Shown here in pieces: positions 24,899-33,648 of a stretch of 64,000 nucleotides of DNA; position 1 is the stretch's first letter, and every line of letters begins with the position of its first letter. The notes under the pieces were generated by a model. The model was given only the letters and a program-made list of their open reading frames with translations. It had not been told where the DNA came from and ran no database searches. The stretch is from NCBI RefSeq assembly GCF_003121625.1, contig NZ_QDDJ01000003.1:186001-250000 (forward strand), given 5' to 3'. The translations under genes and the position numbers were made by a program. Source of the DNA: Ornithinimicrobium cavernae. Its GTDB lineage: Bacteria > Actinomycetota > Actinomycetes > Actinomycetales > Dermatophilaceae.

Positions 24899-27800
24899 CT
24901 ACCGGCCGGCGATCGCCTCCAGCGTGGCGATGGCGTCGCCGCCCTCCGTGGGGGCCACCACGATCCGCCGGTCCAGCACGTGCTCGACCCCCGGCTCGAG
25001 GGTGACCTGGAACCGGCTCATGATCCAGTTGCCGTTGCCGTAGGCGTCGAACGCACCGGCACCGTCGGCATAGACCAGGCCGTAGGACTGCGGGTCGTTG
25101 CCGGTGGCACCCACCCAGCGCCCAGCCGGATCGAAGGCGGCTGGCTCGGCATACGGGGTCGTGATCTCGGGGTGACCGGAGACCAGGCTCCGCTGCCCCG
25201 AGCCGTCGTGGTCGAGCGCGTCGCCCACCCACACCTGCGTCGCCGCGGCGCCGGTGTTCCGGAAGGTCGTGGTCGCGGAGACCCACGGCTGGTCCGCCTC
25301 GAGGACATAGTCGGTGGTGACCTCGATCGCCGTGTCCTCCCGGGAGGCGCCGGTGACCCGCACCACCGCCCGCGTGTCGGTCACCTCGACGATCTCGACG
25401 CTGTCGGAGACGACCTGGAGCTGCTGCCACGCCTCGGTGCCCTCCGGCCGGGTGGTCGTGACGTAGGGGCCGTTCAGCCAGTCGATCTGGTCTGCGCCGC
25501 CCCGCACCGCGAGGTCGCGGACCTTGCCCACCGTGGAGCCCGAGAGCTGCGGGTCGTTGCCGCCGGTCGCCACCGACAACCACACGTCGTCATTGAGCAT
25601 CACGACATCCTCCGTCGTGCCCTCGACCAGGCCCGCGGGGAGGCGGTGACCCGTGGTCGCGTCCACGGGGACAGGGGTCAGGGCCAGGTCCACGGTCTCG
25701 ACGACCGTCTCCTCGAGCGTGACCTCCTGCTCGGCGACGCCGTAGCCCAGGCCCGTGGCGCGGACCCGGTAGGTGCCCGGCTCCAGCGTCAGCCGGTAGG
25801 TGCCCTCGGCGTTGGTCCACGCGGTGCGCACCACCTCCCCGCCTGCGTCCAGCGCCTCCACCTTCTGGCCGGTCGCCACCTCGCCGTCGACGGTGACACT
25901 GCCCTGCACGCCCGCGCGGTCGGCGACCTCGTCGTCCAGCGCGGGGATCGCCGCGGCCCAGCCGGCGATGTCCGCCGTGGGGTGGCCTGCGCCCGGGTAC
26001 TCGGTGAGGTGGTACCACGTGATGGTCCGGGACTGGCCCGAGGCCACCGAGGCGTCGAAGCTGGCGCCGAAGATGTAGCCGTCGGCACGCAGGCCCGCCG
26101 GCTCGTCCTCCACCCAGGCCACCGCGTGGGCCGGTTGGGTGCTCTGGCCGTCTGCGCCGTCATAGACGAAGTTGCTGGTCCAGCCCTCGGTCACCACCCC
26201 GGGGTTCCAGCGGTCGATGCCGGGGACCCAGGCCTTGTCGTTCGAGGAGTCGGGATCGAGGGTGTAGCTGAAGAAGCCCTCGAAGTCCTCGGACCCGGTG
26301 TTGTCGACGGTGAGCTCCATCTTGACGACCGGGCTGTCCGGGAGCGCCTCGTAGCGCACCGAGGTCTTGAGGCTGCCGTCGATCTGTGCCTCGCCACTGG
26401 CGACGACGCTGTCACCGTCGACCGTGACCTCGGGCAGGTTGAGCCACTCGCCGGAGCGGTTCCACGGCCGGCCGGGGTCGGCCATGACCGGCGACAGGAC
26501 CATCTCGGACCAGTCCAGCGTCTCCGTGCCGCGCTCGTCCGTCAGGAAGATATCGGCCAGCCAGCCCTCCTGGAACGTCCCGGGCCTGTTGTTCGAGTCC
26601 ACTCGCTCGACGATGGTGGCCTGGACCCGGTCGTTCATCACGAACGAGTAGGTGTCGCCGGCCTCGACGTCCGTGCGGGTCGATGAGCTGCCGTAGTCGG
26701 GGATGACCGCGGACTGGCCGGCAACCGGGCCGCGGACCACCTCCAGGCTCAGGTCCGCCTCGACCTCACCGGTCTCGCCGAGAGTGACCTCTGCGGCGCT
26801 GCCCGCACCGGACACGGCGCCGCGCACCGAGGCCTGGACGGTGTAGGTGCCGGGCTCGGCCGCGACGTGGTAGCTGCCGTCGGCCCGGGTCGAGGTCGTG
26901 GCCACGACCTCCTCGCCCCGGACCAGCCGGACCGAGGCACCGTCGACCGGCTCGCCGGTGGTGCCGTCCACGACGGTGCCGGTGGCTGCGCCCCAGGGGT
27001 CAGCCGCCTCACCGTCGGGAGTCCAGGCATACAGGTTGCCGTCGTAGGCCCCGGCGACCACCGTGTTGCCGCTGACTGCCGGACCAGCGGTGACCCAGGC
27101 GCCGATCTCCTGCTCCCACAGCGGCTGGCCGGTGCGCTTGTCGAGGGCGTACATCGAGCCGTTGTTGGAGCCGACGAACAGCGTGTTGCCGCTGACGGCG
27201 GGGGAGGAGATGACACCACCCTGGTAGGTGGATCCCGGCAGCAGCCGGTCCCAGAGCACCGCCCCGGTGCGGGCGTCCAGCGCGGTCACCGCGCCGGACG
27301 GGAAACCCATGTAGGCGATGTCGTCGTCGACGGCTGCCGCCGACGGGGTGGCGTTGGAGGAGATCTTCGACGGGTGCGGGCTGCGGAACTGCCACAGCTC
27401 GGCGCCGGTCGCAGCATCGCGGGCGATGAGACCGTTGCCCGAGCCGATGAAGACCCGCCCGCCGGCCGCCGACGGGACGCCGTCCTGCCAACCGCCCAGC
27501 CGTTCCGTGCCCGTCCACAGCCGGGTCCCGGTCTCCAGGTCGAAGGCCAGCACCCGGTCCGCGGTCTGGTTGCCGACGAAGACCCTGCCGTCGGCGACGG
27601 CCGGGGTGCCGTCGGACATCGTCGCCCCCGTCATCGGCGACTGCCAGGCCACCTCACCGCTCTCGGTGTCCATCGCGACCAGCAGACCGCGGGACCCAGC
27701 GCCGTGACGCGTCTGCAGCGGCCAGAGGACCTTGCCCTCCGCGACCGTGACGCCGTAGTAGCCGTAGGCGCGCTGGTTGAAGGGCTCGGGTGCCTCGTCG

Positions 27801-29629
27801 GGCGTGTACCGCCACAGCTCCTCACCCGTCCCGGCGTCGAGCGCGTACATCACACCGCGCAGGCTCGGGACGAACACCTTCCCGTCGGCCACGGCCACCG
27901 AGCCGTGCACCGAGGACTCGACGGGGTGGGTCCACCGCTCCTCGCCCGTGACCAGGTCGACGGCGTGCACGGCCCAGTTGCCGTCACCGTTCTCGTCCCG
28001 GGTGCCGGCGTACACGACACCGTCGTGGATGGCGGGAGCGCCGGTCAGGAAGACCCCCTCGGTGTGGTGCGTCCAGGCCAGCCGCTGCCCCGCCGGGACC
28101 TCGTCCGGGCTCACGCCGGCGTGCGCCTGGTCGCCGTGGTGCTGCGACCAGTTGGCACCGGCCACCGGCTGCTCGGGGGCGGCGTCCCTGTCCACGGTGA
28201 AGGTGGAGGACTCCGACCAGGAGTCCCCGGAGGCGTCCGTGGCCTCGACGGTCAGCGTGTGCTCACCGGGGGTGAGGACCCGCCCGTTGGCCGGGGGCCG
28301 CTGCAGGTCCTGGAACACCACGCGGGCGGTCCAGGTGTAGTCGCCCCCGGTGGAGTTCATCGGTGCCCAGCTGCCGTCGTCGATCCGGTAGCGGACCTTC
28401 ACCGCCGGGTCGGACGTGTCGTAGGCGTTGACCTGGACGTGGGAGAGTCCCTGCCACGGGACCGAGCTGCCGTCCGCCGGGTTGGTGATCACCATCTCCT
28501 GCTCGCGGCCGTAGGACCGCACGGGGTTCTCAAAGGTCTCGCCGTCCATGTGGACATAGCGGAAACCGCGGGGAGCGTTGTCGATCGTGTAGGAGCTCGA
28601 CACCGTCTGCACGTGCTTGGCCGTGCTCGCGAAGTCGCTGTCCGGGTCCACGTCGTTGCTGTGCTCGTGACCGACCAGGATCAGCTCGGCCTCGTGCTGC
28701 TCGAACAGGTCGCCGAAGGCGTCGTACTGGTTCGCCGAGCCGAAGGGCACGTTCATCGGCTGGTGGGTCAGCACGACGACGCGCTTACCGGTCGCGTTCT
28801 GTGCGAGGTCCTCCCTGAGCCACGTCAGCTGCTCGTCGAAGGGGGCCTGGCCGTTGTTCTCGACCACCACGAAGTGCCGGTTGCCGTAGTCGAAGGAGTA
28901 CCACTCCGGGCCGACGTGGCGGCGGTAGTTGTCGATGCGCGAGGCGTAGTCGTTGCCGCCGCCCCCGAAGTACTCGTGGTTGCCCACGGCCGGCCAGACG
29001 GGGAGCTCGGAGTGAGAGGTGGCGTTCTTGTAGTAGCCGAACTCGGCGTGGGTGGCGTTGTTGGTCAGGTCACCGCTGACCGCGATGAAGCCGAGGGGCT
29101 CGGTCGTGGAGTTGATCTCCTCGATCTGCTGGGCCAGCTGGGCGTTCACGTGCGGGTCGGCGACGTTGGCGAAGGTGAAGGCGGACTCCAGCCCGGGCTC
29201 GTGGCGGACCAGCGCGAAGTCCGCGGTCGGCGTGGCTCCGTCCTCGACCTCACCGAGGTTGCGATAGAACCGCGGTGTCATGAACTCGTCCACGCCGACG
29301 TCCCAGCCCGCGGGCTGGGTGAGGAACACCGAGTCGGTGGTGCGTCGGGTCGTCGACGTCTCGAGGCTGTAGTCGCCCGCGGCATCGGTGCGCACGATGC
29401 GCACGCCGTCCGAGACCGCCACGTCCGGGATGCCGGGCTCATCGGCGTCGTGGGTGTCGTTGCCGTTGAGGTCCTCGAAGACCGTGCCGCTGATCACGGC
29501 CGTGGGCGGGTCGAGCGCGTCGGCGATCGTCGTGGTCAGCGGGGCGGCGACGACCGCGAGAGCGGTCGCACCGGTGACGGCGTACAGGCCGCCGCGCAAC
29601 CGTCGCGGTCGGTGAGATGGTCTGGACAC
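24899..29629 (-). CDS. Secreted metallophosphoesterase / PQQ-type beta-propeller / carboxypeptidase-regulatory multidomain protein
   Basis: A 1576-residue exported protein. Start GTG 29629 follows an AGGAGG site by nine bases, and the signal peptide core is LYAVTGATALAVVAAPLTTT. In order: an SdrD-like beta domain (ISGTVFEDLNGNDTHDADEPG), a calcineurin-like phosphoesterase with all metal motifs (ADPHVN, VSGDLTNN, GNHEYF, LTHQP, GHEHSND), a bacterial Ig-like stretch, about seven PQQ/quinoprotein-like propeller blades (VDLVTGEERW, LDAGTGEELW, RDAATGAELW, LDARTGAVLW, LDKRTGQPLW), a carboxypeptidase regulatory domain (ATGTVVDGTTGEPVDGASV), a beta-rich region, a second regulatory domain (GSVTVDGEVATGQKVEALDA) and a C-terminal beta domain. 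No wall anchor is seen. It probably hydrolyses phosphoesters outside the cell; the propeller may bind partner or substrate. Confidence 0.85.
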   Translation of the reverse strand: MSRPSHRPRRLRGGLYAVTGATALAVVAAPLTTTIADALDPPTAVISGTVFEDLNGNDTHDADEPGIPDVAVSDGVRIVRTDAAGDYSLETSTTRRTTDSVFLTQPAGWDVGVDEFMTPRFYRNLGEVEDGATPTADFALVRHEPGLESAFTFANVADPHVNAQLAQQIEEINSTTEPLGFIAVSGDLTNNATHAEFGYYKNATSHSELPVWPAVGNHEYFGGGGNDYASRIDNYRRHVGPEWYSFDYGNRHFVVVENNGQAPFDEQLTWLREDLAQNATGKRVVVLTHQPMNVPFGSANQYDAFGDLFEQHEAELILVGHEHSNDVDPDSDFASTAKHVQTVSSSYTIDNAPRGFRYVHMDGETFENPVRSYGREQEMVITNPADGSSVPWQGLSHVQVNAYDTSDPAVKVRYRIDDGSWAPMNSTGGDYTWTARVVFQDLQRPPANGRVLTPGEHTLTVEATDASGDSWSESSTFTVDRDAAPEQPVAGANWSQHHGDQAHAGVSPDEVPAGQRLAWTHHTEGVFLTGAPAIHDGVVYAGTRDENGDGNWAVHAVDLVTGEERWTHPVESSVHGSVAVADGKVFVPSLRGVMYALDAGTGEELWRYTPDEAPEPFNQRAYGYYGVTVAEGKVLWPLQTRHGAGSRGLLVAMDTESGEVAWQSPMTGATMSDGTPAVADGRVFVGNQTADRVLAFDLETGTRLWTGTERLGGWQDGVPSAAGGRVFIGSGNGLIARDAATGAELWQFRSPHPSKISSNATPSAAAVDDDIAYMGFPSGAVTALDARTGAVLWDRLLPGSTYQGGVISSPAVSGNTLFVGSNNGSMYALDKRTGQPLWEQEIGAWVTAGPAVSGNTVVAGAYDGNLYAWTPDGEAADPWGAATGTVVDGTTGEPVDGASVRLVRGEEVVATTSTRADGSYHVAAEPGTYTVQASVRGAVSGAGSAAEVTLGETGEVEADLSLEVVRGPVAGQSAVIPDYGSSSTRTDVEAGDTYSFVMNDRVQATIVERVDSNNRPGTFQEGWLADIFLTDERGTETLDWSEMVLSPVMADPGRPWNRSGEWLNLPEVTVDGDSVVASGEAQIDGSLKTSVRYEALPDSPVVKMELTVDNTGSEDFEGFFSYTLDPDSSNDKAWVPGIDRWNPGVVTEGWTSNFVYDGADGQSTQPAHAVAWVEDEPAGLRADGYIFGASFDASVASGQSRTITWYHLTEYPGAGHPTADIAGWAAAIPALDDEVADRAGVQGSVTVDGEVATGQKVEALDAGGEVVRTAWTNAEGTYRLTLEPGTYRVRATGLGYGVAEQEVTLEETVVETVDLALTPVPVDATTGHRLPAGLVEGTTEDVVMLNDDVWLSVATGGNDPQLSGSTVGKVRDLAVRGGADQIDWLNGPYVTTTRPEGTEAWQQLQVVSDSVEIVEVTDTRAVVRVTGASREDTAIEVTTDYVLEADQPWVSATTTFRNTGAAATQVWVGDALDHDGSGQRSLVSGHPEITTPYAEPAAFDPAGRWVGATGNDPQSYGLVYADGAGAFDAYGNGNWIMSRFQVTLEPGVEHVLDRRIVVAPTEGGDAIATLEAIAGR

Positions 29630-29675
29630 GGCTGATGACCTCCTGAGGTCAGTGGGGGATGGGGCAGGGGGCGGG

Positions 29676-30938
29676 TCAGTGGGGGTGGATGGGTGCAGGG
29701 GGCAGATCTGAGCGGTATGCGGAGGGGTCGGCCCGGTCGGGCGTCCGGGCTGCTCCGGTGGTCCGGGTGGGCGGCAGAGGCAGCACCCGGAGCGTCGCCA
29801 CCGGGACGACCACGAGGGACAGGCAGGCCACGGTCGCGCCGCCCCAGAACGCCACGAGCGGCCAGGCCCCGGCCACCGGGCCGGTGGCCGCCAGCGAGTC
29901 GGTGAGCGCCAGGGCCGCCGCGCCGAGGGCCGCACCGTGGACCAGCCCGGCGGCCCCGGTCGTCAGGGCCCGGACCCCGCCACGACGCTCGGGCCGGCCG
30001 GTCAGGGCGAGGACCGCGTCGAGCACGACGAAGCCGACGGTGACCACGAGCAGCGGCGTCACCACGGCTCGGGGCACTGCCGACCAGCCCAGGACCGTCA
30101 CGGTGTAGGCCACCGTGATGCCCAGCAGGAAACCCCCGGTGGCCGCCCCGGTGCCCCGGACCCACCCGCGGAGGGTCCCCGACCCGCCCCGGTGTGCGGT
30201 GACGACGACCAGCAGGGCCAGCCCCACGGCATACAGCAGGTGCGACGGGGTGGTGACCAGGTGGCCGGCTCCCGCGGTGGCCAGCTGCCGACCCACTACC
30301 CACGGGTCGGCACCGGCCGTGGAGAAGCTCGGGCGGTCGGCGGTGAGGAGGACCGTGCCCTCGTGCCCGCCGAGCTGGTAGTCCACCGTGTTGTCGTGGG
30401 AGTCGACGACGCCGTCCGTGGCCCGGAAGACCTCGTAGTGGAGCGTGTACGAACGCGGGTCGTCGACGGGGCAGTGCAGCCGCAGGCGCAGCTCGGCGAA
30501 CGGGAGCGTGGTCTCGTCGTAGACGCCTGAGCCGGTCAGGACGGTCGTGCAGGTCACTCCGTCCGCGGAGAGTCTCAGCCGGTCCTCGAGATAGGCGAGC
30601 ACCTGCGGGTGGTGCTCGGCGAGGCGGTCAGCGCGGGCCTCGTTGTGCGGAGCGGTCAGTGCCTCGGTGCCCAGCGCAGCGGCCCGGACGAGGGCGTCGT
30701 AGTCGATCTGGAGGGTGTAGGCGACGTGCCCGTCCTCCTCGAAGAGGTAGCTGAAGCCCGACGTGGCCCGCACGTGGGCGGTGGCCGCCCCCGTGAGGGT
30801 CGTCAGCAGGAGGACCAGACCAGCGGTCAGGGCGGCGACCACCCGTGCCCGGCGCGCTGCGGGGGTAGCGTGCTCCGATCTCGGTGTCGCACTGGGGGGT
30901 CGCCCGTTCCGGGGCAGGGGAGCGTGGAGCCGCGACAT
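29676..30938 (-). CDS. Membrane protein with extracytoplasmic domain and HupE/UreJ-like C-terminus
   Basis: A 420-residue protein. Basic N-terminus, then signal or anchor helix VVAALTAGLVLLLTTLTGA. Residues about 55-215 are a predicted extracytoplasmic beta-rich domain (FSYLFEEDGHVAYTLQIDYD, RSYTLHYEVFRATDGVVDSH). Residues about 225-385 contain six hydrophobic segments, including HLLYAVGLALLVVVTAH, GFLLGITVAYTVTVLGW, VVTPLLVVTVGFVVLDAVLAL and WPLVAFWGGATVACLSLVVV, an arrangement like HupE/UreJ_2 family proteins. A GAAGG site precedes ATG 30938. It ends 46 bases before the phosphoesterase start, so they form one operon. HupE relatives are linked to metal transport; here the role is unproven. 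Confidence 0.7.
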   Translation of the reverse strand: MSRLHAPLPRNGRPPSATPRSEHATPAARRARVVAALTAGLVLLLTTLTGAATAHVRATSGFSYLFEEDGHVAYTLQIDYDALVRAAALGTEALTAPHNEARADRLAEHHPQVLAYLEDRLRLSADGVTCTTVLTGSGVYDETTLPFAELRLRLHCPVDDPRSYTLHYEVFRATDGVVDSHDNTVDYQLGGHEGTVLLTADRPSFSTAGADPWVVGRQLATAGAGHLVTTPSHLLYAVGLALLVVVTAHRGGSGTLRGWVRGTGAATGGFLLGITVAYTVTVLGWSAVPRAVVTPLLVVTVGFVVLDAVLALTGRPERRGGVRALTTGAAGLVHGAALGAAALALTDSLAATGPVAGAWPLVAFWGGATVACLSLVVVPVATLRVLPLPPTRTTGAARTPDRADPSAYRSDLPPAPIHPH

Positions 30939-31140
30939 GGGTGCCTTCGGGGACAGGACCTGCTGAGGACGGTGGTGCCGTCGAGAAGGCTAGGGCCGCC
31001 GCCGCTGCCTCAGCGGGGACCTGCCACTTCCTGACCGAGGGTTCGGGCAAGGTTCCGGGGCCGTTCACCACCTCGCCCGCGACGGCACCCGCGTGTCGCC
31101 CGTGCGACGCCTGCGGTTCAGCGAAGGGACCGCGCGGTGC
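30939..31140. other. Intergenic region between HupE-like gene and SRPBCC gene
   Basis: About 200 bases with no convincing gene. It should hold the promoter of the HupE-phosphoesterase operon (minus strand). One short hairpin, GTCGC (31095-31099) with GCGAC (31104-31108), lies just after the SRPBCC stop and could be its terminator, but the stem is only 5 bp. No clear -35/-10 pair stands out. Confidence 0.3.
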
Positions 31141-31575
31141 CTACCCGCCGACGGCCTGCGTGTCGTCGAACCGCCGGGACAGGCTGTCCAGGACGTGCGT
31201 CCAGCCCTGGCGGTAGGACTCCACTCCGTCGGGGTCGACGACCTGGTGGGTCACCGTCACCAGGGTGCCGCCGTCCTGCTCGGCCAGGTCGACCCGGACC
31301 TGCTCCTCGGGCCCGGCGCTGTCACCGTCCAGCCAGGTCCAGGTCAGCTCGATCAGGTCCGGCTCGCGCAGGGTCCGGAAGGTGCCGCGCACCCCGATCC
31401 CGGCCGCGACCGACTGCACCAGGTAGTCCCCGCCGACGCGGCCGTCCACGGTGTAGGTGGTGTCGCCGATGGTGACCCACCACCACCGCGACATCCCCTC
31501 GGGACTCAGCCACGCGGCATACACCTGGGGTCGTGGGGCGGGGACGTGCTGGGTGATCACGAGCTCGTGGGTCAT
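31141..31575 (-). CDS. SRPBCC (AHSA1-like) domain protein
   Basis: A 144-residue protein of the START/Bet v1-like fold, AHSA1 branch. Visible features are TQHVPAPRPQVYAAWLSPEG at the start, RWWWVTIGDT, the ligand-pocket strands GTFRTLREPDLIELTWTWLD and EQVRVDLAEQDGGTLVTVTH, and the C-terminal helix GWTHVLDSLSRRF. Start ATG 31575 overlaps the stop of the ArsR-type gene (ATGA), so the pair is co-translated. ArsR-SRPBCC pairs are very common in actinobacteria; the SRPBCC partner is thought to bind a small hydrophobic ligand, perhaps acting with the repressor. No ligand can be named. Confidence 0.85.
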   Translation of the reverse strand: MTHELVITQHVPAPRPQVYAAWLSPEGMSRWWWVTIGDTTYTVDGRVGGDYLVQSVAAGIGVRGTFRTLREPDLIELTWTWLDGDSAGPEEQVRVDLAEQDGGTLVTVTHQVVDPDGVESYRQGWTHVLDSLSRRFDDTQAVGG

Positions 31576-31907
31576 GCGTTCTCCTCGGTGGGTGGGGTGA
31601 AGGACCGGGCCAGGTTGTCGAGCTGCGCGGCCCAGAAGGTGCGGGTGCGGTGCAGCCACTCCTCGGCCGACCGCAGCTGGTCGCACTCCAGGTGGACCGT
31701 CACGGTGCGGCCCGCCTTGGTGCGGCTCACGACGCCCGCCGACTCGAGGACGGCGAGGTGCTTGAGGGTGCCCGGCAGGGAGATGGGCAGGTGGGCGGCC
31801 AGCTCCGAGACAGTCTGGTCGCGCTGGGCGAGCAGGTCCACGATGAGCGTGCGCCTCGGGTCACCGAGCGCGGCGAAGACCGGGGCGTGGTCGCGATAGT
31901 TAACCAT
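31572..31907 (-). CDS. ArsR-family winged-helix regulator
   Basis: A 111-residue repressor. The winged-helix core is visible as VFAALGDPRRTLIVDLLAQR, TVSELAAHLPISLPGTLKHL and the wing VVSRTKAGRTVTVHL. No CxC or similar metal-binding cluster is present in the recognition helix, so it is not an arsenite-type metal sensor and may respond to an organic ligand. I chose ATG 31907 because it sits 7 bases after a TACAGT -10 box and inside a near-perfect palindrome; a further in-frame start upstream would place these signals within the gene. It is coupled to the SRPBCC gene. Confidence 0.85.
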   Translation of the reverse strand: MVNYRDHAPVFAALGDPRRTLIVDLLAQRDQTVSELAAHLPISLPGTLKHLAVLESAGVVSRTKAGRTVTVHLECDQLRSAEEWLHRTRTFWAAQLDNLARSFTPPTEENA

Positions 31908-31917
31908 GCGGTTCACT
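31898..31917 (-). promoter_or_regulatory. Near-palindromic operator over the ArsR gene start
   Basis: AGTTAACCATGCGGTTCACT is an imperfect palindrome (AGTTAACC / GGTTCACT arms, one mismatch in 8). It covers the start codon and the spacer to the -10 box TACAGT (minus strand, 31915-31920). The position suits autorepression of a leaderless ArsR-SRPBCC mRNA. Confidence 0.55.
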
Positions 31918-32002
31918 GTATGCCGCGTGGTCGGGTCGCGCAAGGGTGTGCCCCTGGTGGGCGAGTGGCACGCATCACTGTGCGCCCGGTCACAGTCGGC
32001 AG

Positions 32003-32008
32003 TAGGTT
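32003..32008 (+). promoter_or_regulatory. -10 element of the acyl-CoA ligase gene
   Basis: TAGGTT ends 7 bases before ATG 32016 and no ribosome site is visible, so the mRNA is probably leaderless. TGTGCG, 18 bases upstream, is a possible -35. Confidence 0.4.
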
Positions 32009-32015
32009 TGCCGTC

Positions 32016-33575
32016 ATGCCGAACCTTGCCGCCCTGCTCGAGGGCTCAGCCGCGACCTACCCGACCCGCGACGCGCTGGTCCTGGGGGAGACCAGGCTCA
32101 GCTACGCCCAGGTGGACGCGGCCGCCAGCCAGGTCGCGAACCTGCTGGTCGAACGCGGGATCGGCCCGGGCGACAAGGTCGCCCTGACCTGCCCGAACCT
32201 GCCGTTCTTCCCGATCGTCTACTACGGCATCCTCAAGACGGGGGCGACGGTCGTGCCCCTCAACGTGCTGCTCAAGGCGCGGGAGATCGCCTACCACCTG
32301 GCCGACTCCGACGCGGTCGCCTACGTCTGCTTCGAGGGCACCGCCGAGCTGCCGATGGCGCGGGAGGGCGCGGCCGCCTTCGCGCAGACACCCGGCTGCG
32401 AGCACCTCCTCGTGATCACCGCGGACCCGGCCGCCCCCTCGCCGGTCGAGGGCGCGACGACGTTGGGGGCAGCCATGGCCGGGCAGGCGCCGACCTTCGA
32501 GACCCACCCGGTTGCCGACGACGACACGGCGGTGATCCTCTACACCTCGGGCACGACGGGCCAGCCCAAGGGCGCTGAGCTGACCCACGCGAACATGACC
32601 TCCAACGCCCTCGTGGGCCGGGAGCTCTTCAGAGGCGATCCGGAGCACCCGGACACCTACCTGTGCGTGCTCCCGCTGTTCCACTCCTTCGGGCAGACCG
32701 TGATCCAGAACGGCGCCTTCGCGCTGGGCGGCACGGTCGTGCTGCTGCCGCGGTTCGAGGCCACCGCCGCGCTCGGCCTCATGCAGCGGGAACGGGTGAC
32801 CTTCTTCGCCGGCGTGCCGACGATGTACTGGGGCCTCCTCGGGGCCCTGGACGACTCCGTGGACGTCGCTGCGCTCGCCGCGCACCTGCGCGTGGCGGCC
32901 GCCGGTGGGTCCGCTCTGCCCGGGGAGGTCCACAAGGCCTTCCGGGAGCGGTTCGGCGTGACGATCCTGGAGGGCTACGGGCTGTCGGAGACCTCGCCGA
33001 TCGCGTCCTTCTCCGTGTTCGGTGAGGAGCCACGCGTCGGCTCGGTCGGCGTGCCGATCCCGGGCGTGCAGATGAAGCTCATCAACCCCGACTGGTCCGA
33101 TGTGGACCGCTCGGAGGACCCGGACGCGGTGGGCGAGATCGCGATCGAGGGGCCCAACATCATGAAGGGCTACTACGACCGACCGGACGCCACGGCCGAG
33201 GCGATTCACGAGGGCTGGTTCCGCAGCGGGGACCTGGCCCGGCAGGACGCCGACGGCTACTACTACATCGTCGACCGGGCCAAGGACATGATCATCCGGG
33301 GTGGTTTCAACGTCTACCCGCGCGAGATCGAGGAGGTCCTGATGACCCACCCCGCCGTCTCGCTCGCCGCCGTGATCGGCGTGCCGCACGAGAGCCTCGG
33401 CGAGGAGGTCCGCGCCTACGTGATCCCCGAGAAGGGCGCCGAGGTCTCCGGGGAGGAGCTGGTGGCGTGGGGCCGGGAGCAGTTCGCCGCCTACAAGTAC
33501 CCGCGTGAGGTCGAGGTCGTCAGCGACCTGCCCATGACCGCGACCGGCAAGATCCTCAAGCGCGAACTCGGCTGA
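32016..33575 (+). CDS. Long-chain fatty acyl-CoA ligase (AMP-forming)
   Basis: A 519-residue ANL-superfamily enzyme that activates a carboxylic acid with ATP and joins it to CoA. The P-loop is LYTSGTTGQPKGAELTH (from residue 175), the A5 motif is GYGLSETSPIASF, the A7/A8 region is WFRSGDLARQDADGYYYIVD followed by RAKDMIIRGGFNVYPREIEE, and the A10 lysine is in TATGKILKREL. LPLFHSFGQTV is characteristic of fatty-acid rather than amino-acid activating members. It stands alone, divergent from the ArsR pair; a longer in-frame extension upstream overlaps the ArsR gene and is not credible. Cytoplasmic, beta-oxidation or lipid synthesis. Confidence 0.9.
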   Translation: MPNLAALLEGSAATYPTRDALVLGETRLSYAQVDAAASQVANLLVERGIGPGDKVALTCPNLPFFPIVYYGILKTGATVVPLNVLLKAREIAYHLADSDAVAYVCFEGTAELPMAREGAAAFAQTPGCEHLLVITADPAAPSPVEGATTLGAAMAGQAPTFETHPVADDDTAVILYTSGTTGQPKGAELTHANMTSNALVGRELFRGDPEHPDTYLCVLPLFHSFGQTVIQNGAFALGGTVVLLPRFEATAALGLMQRERVTFFAGVPTMYWGLLGALDDSVDVAALAAHLRVAAAGGSALPGEVHKAFRERFGVTILEGYGLSETSPIASFSVFGEEPRVGSVGVPIPGVQMKLINPDWSDVDRSEDPDAVGEIAIEGPNIMKGYYDRPDATAEAIHEGWFRSGDLARQDADGYYYIVDRAKDMIIRGGFNVYPREIEEVLMTHPAVSLAAVIGVPHESLGEEVRAYVIPEKGAEVSGEELVAWGREQFAAYKYPREVEVVSDLPMTATGKILKRELG

Positions 33576-33648
33576 CGGCTCGCCGCGGCCGACGAGAGCA
33601 CGACGAAGAGGTGGGGTGGGACGACGAAACCACTGCAAGAGGTGGGGG

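Noticed and set aside
26867-29635. A 922-codon plus-strand frame antisense to the phosphoesterase
   Set aside because: The minus strand carries all metallophosphoesterase motifs and propeller repeats; the plus frame is compositionally biased and has no ribosome site or domain.
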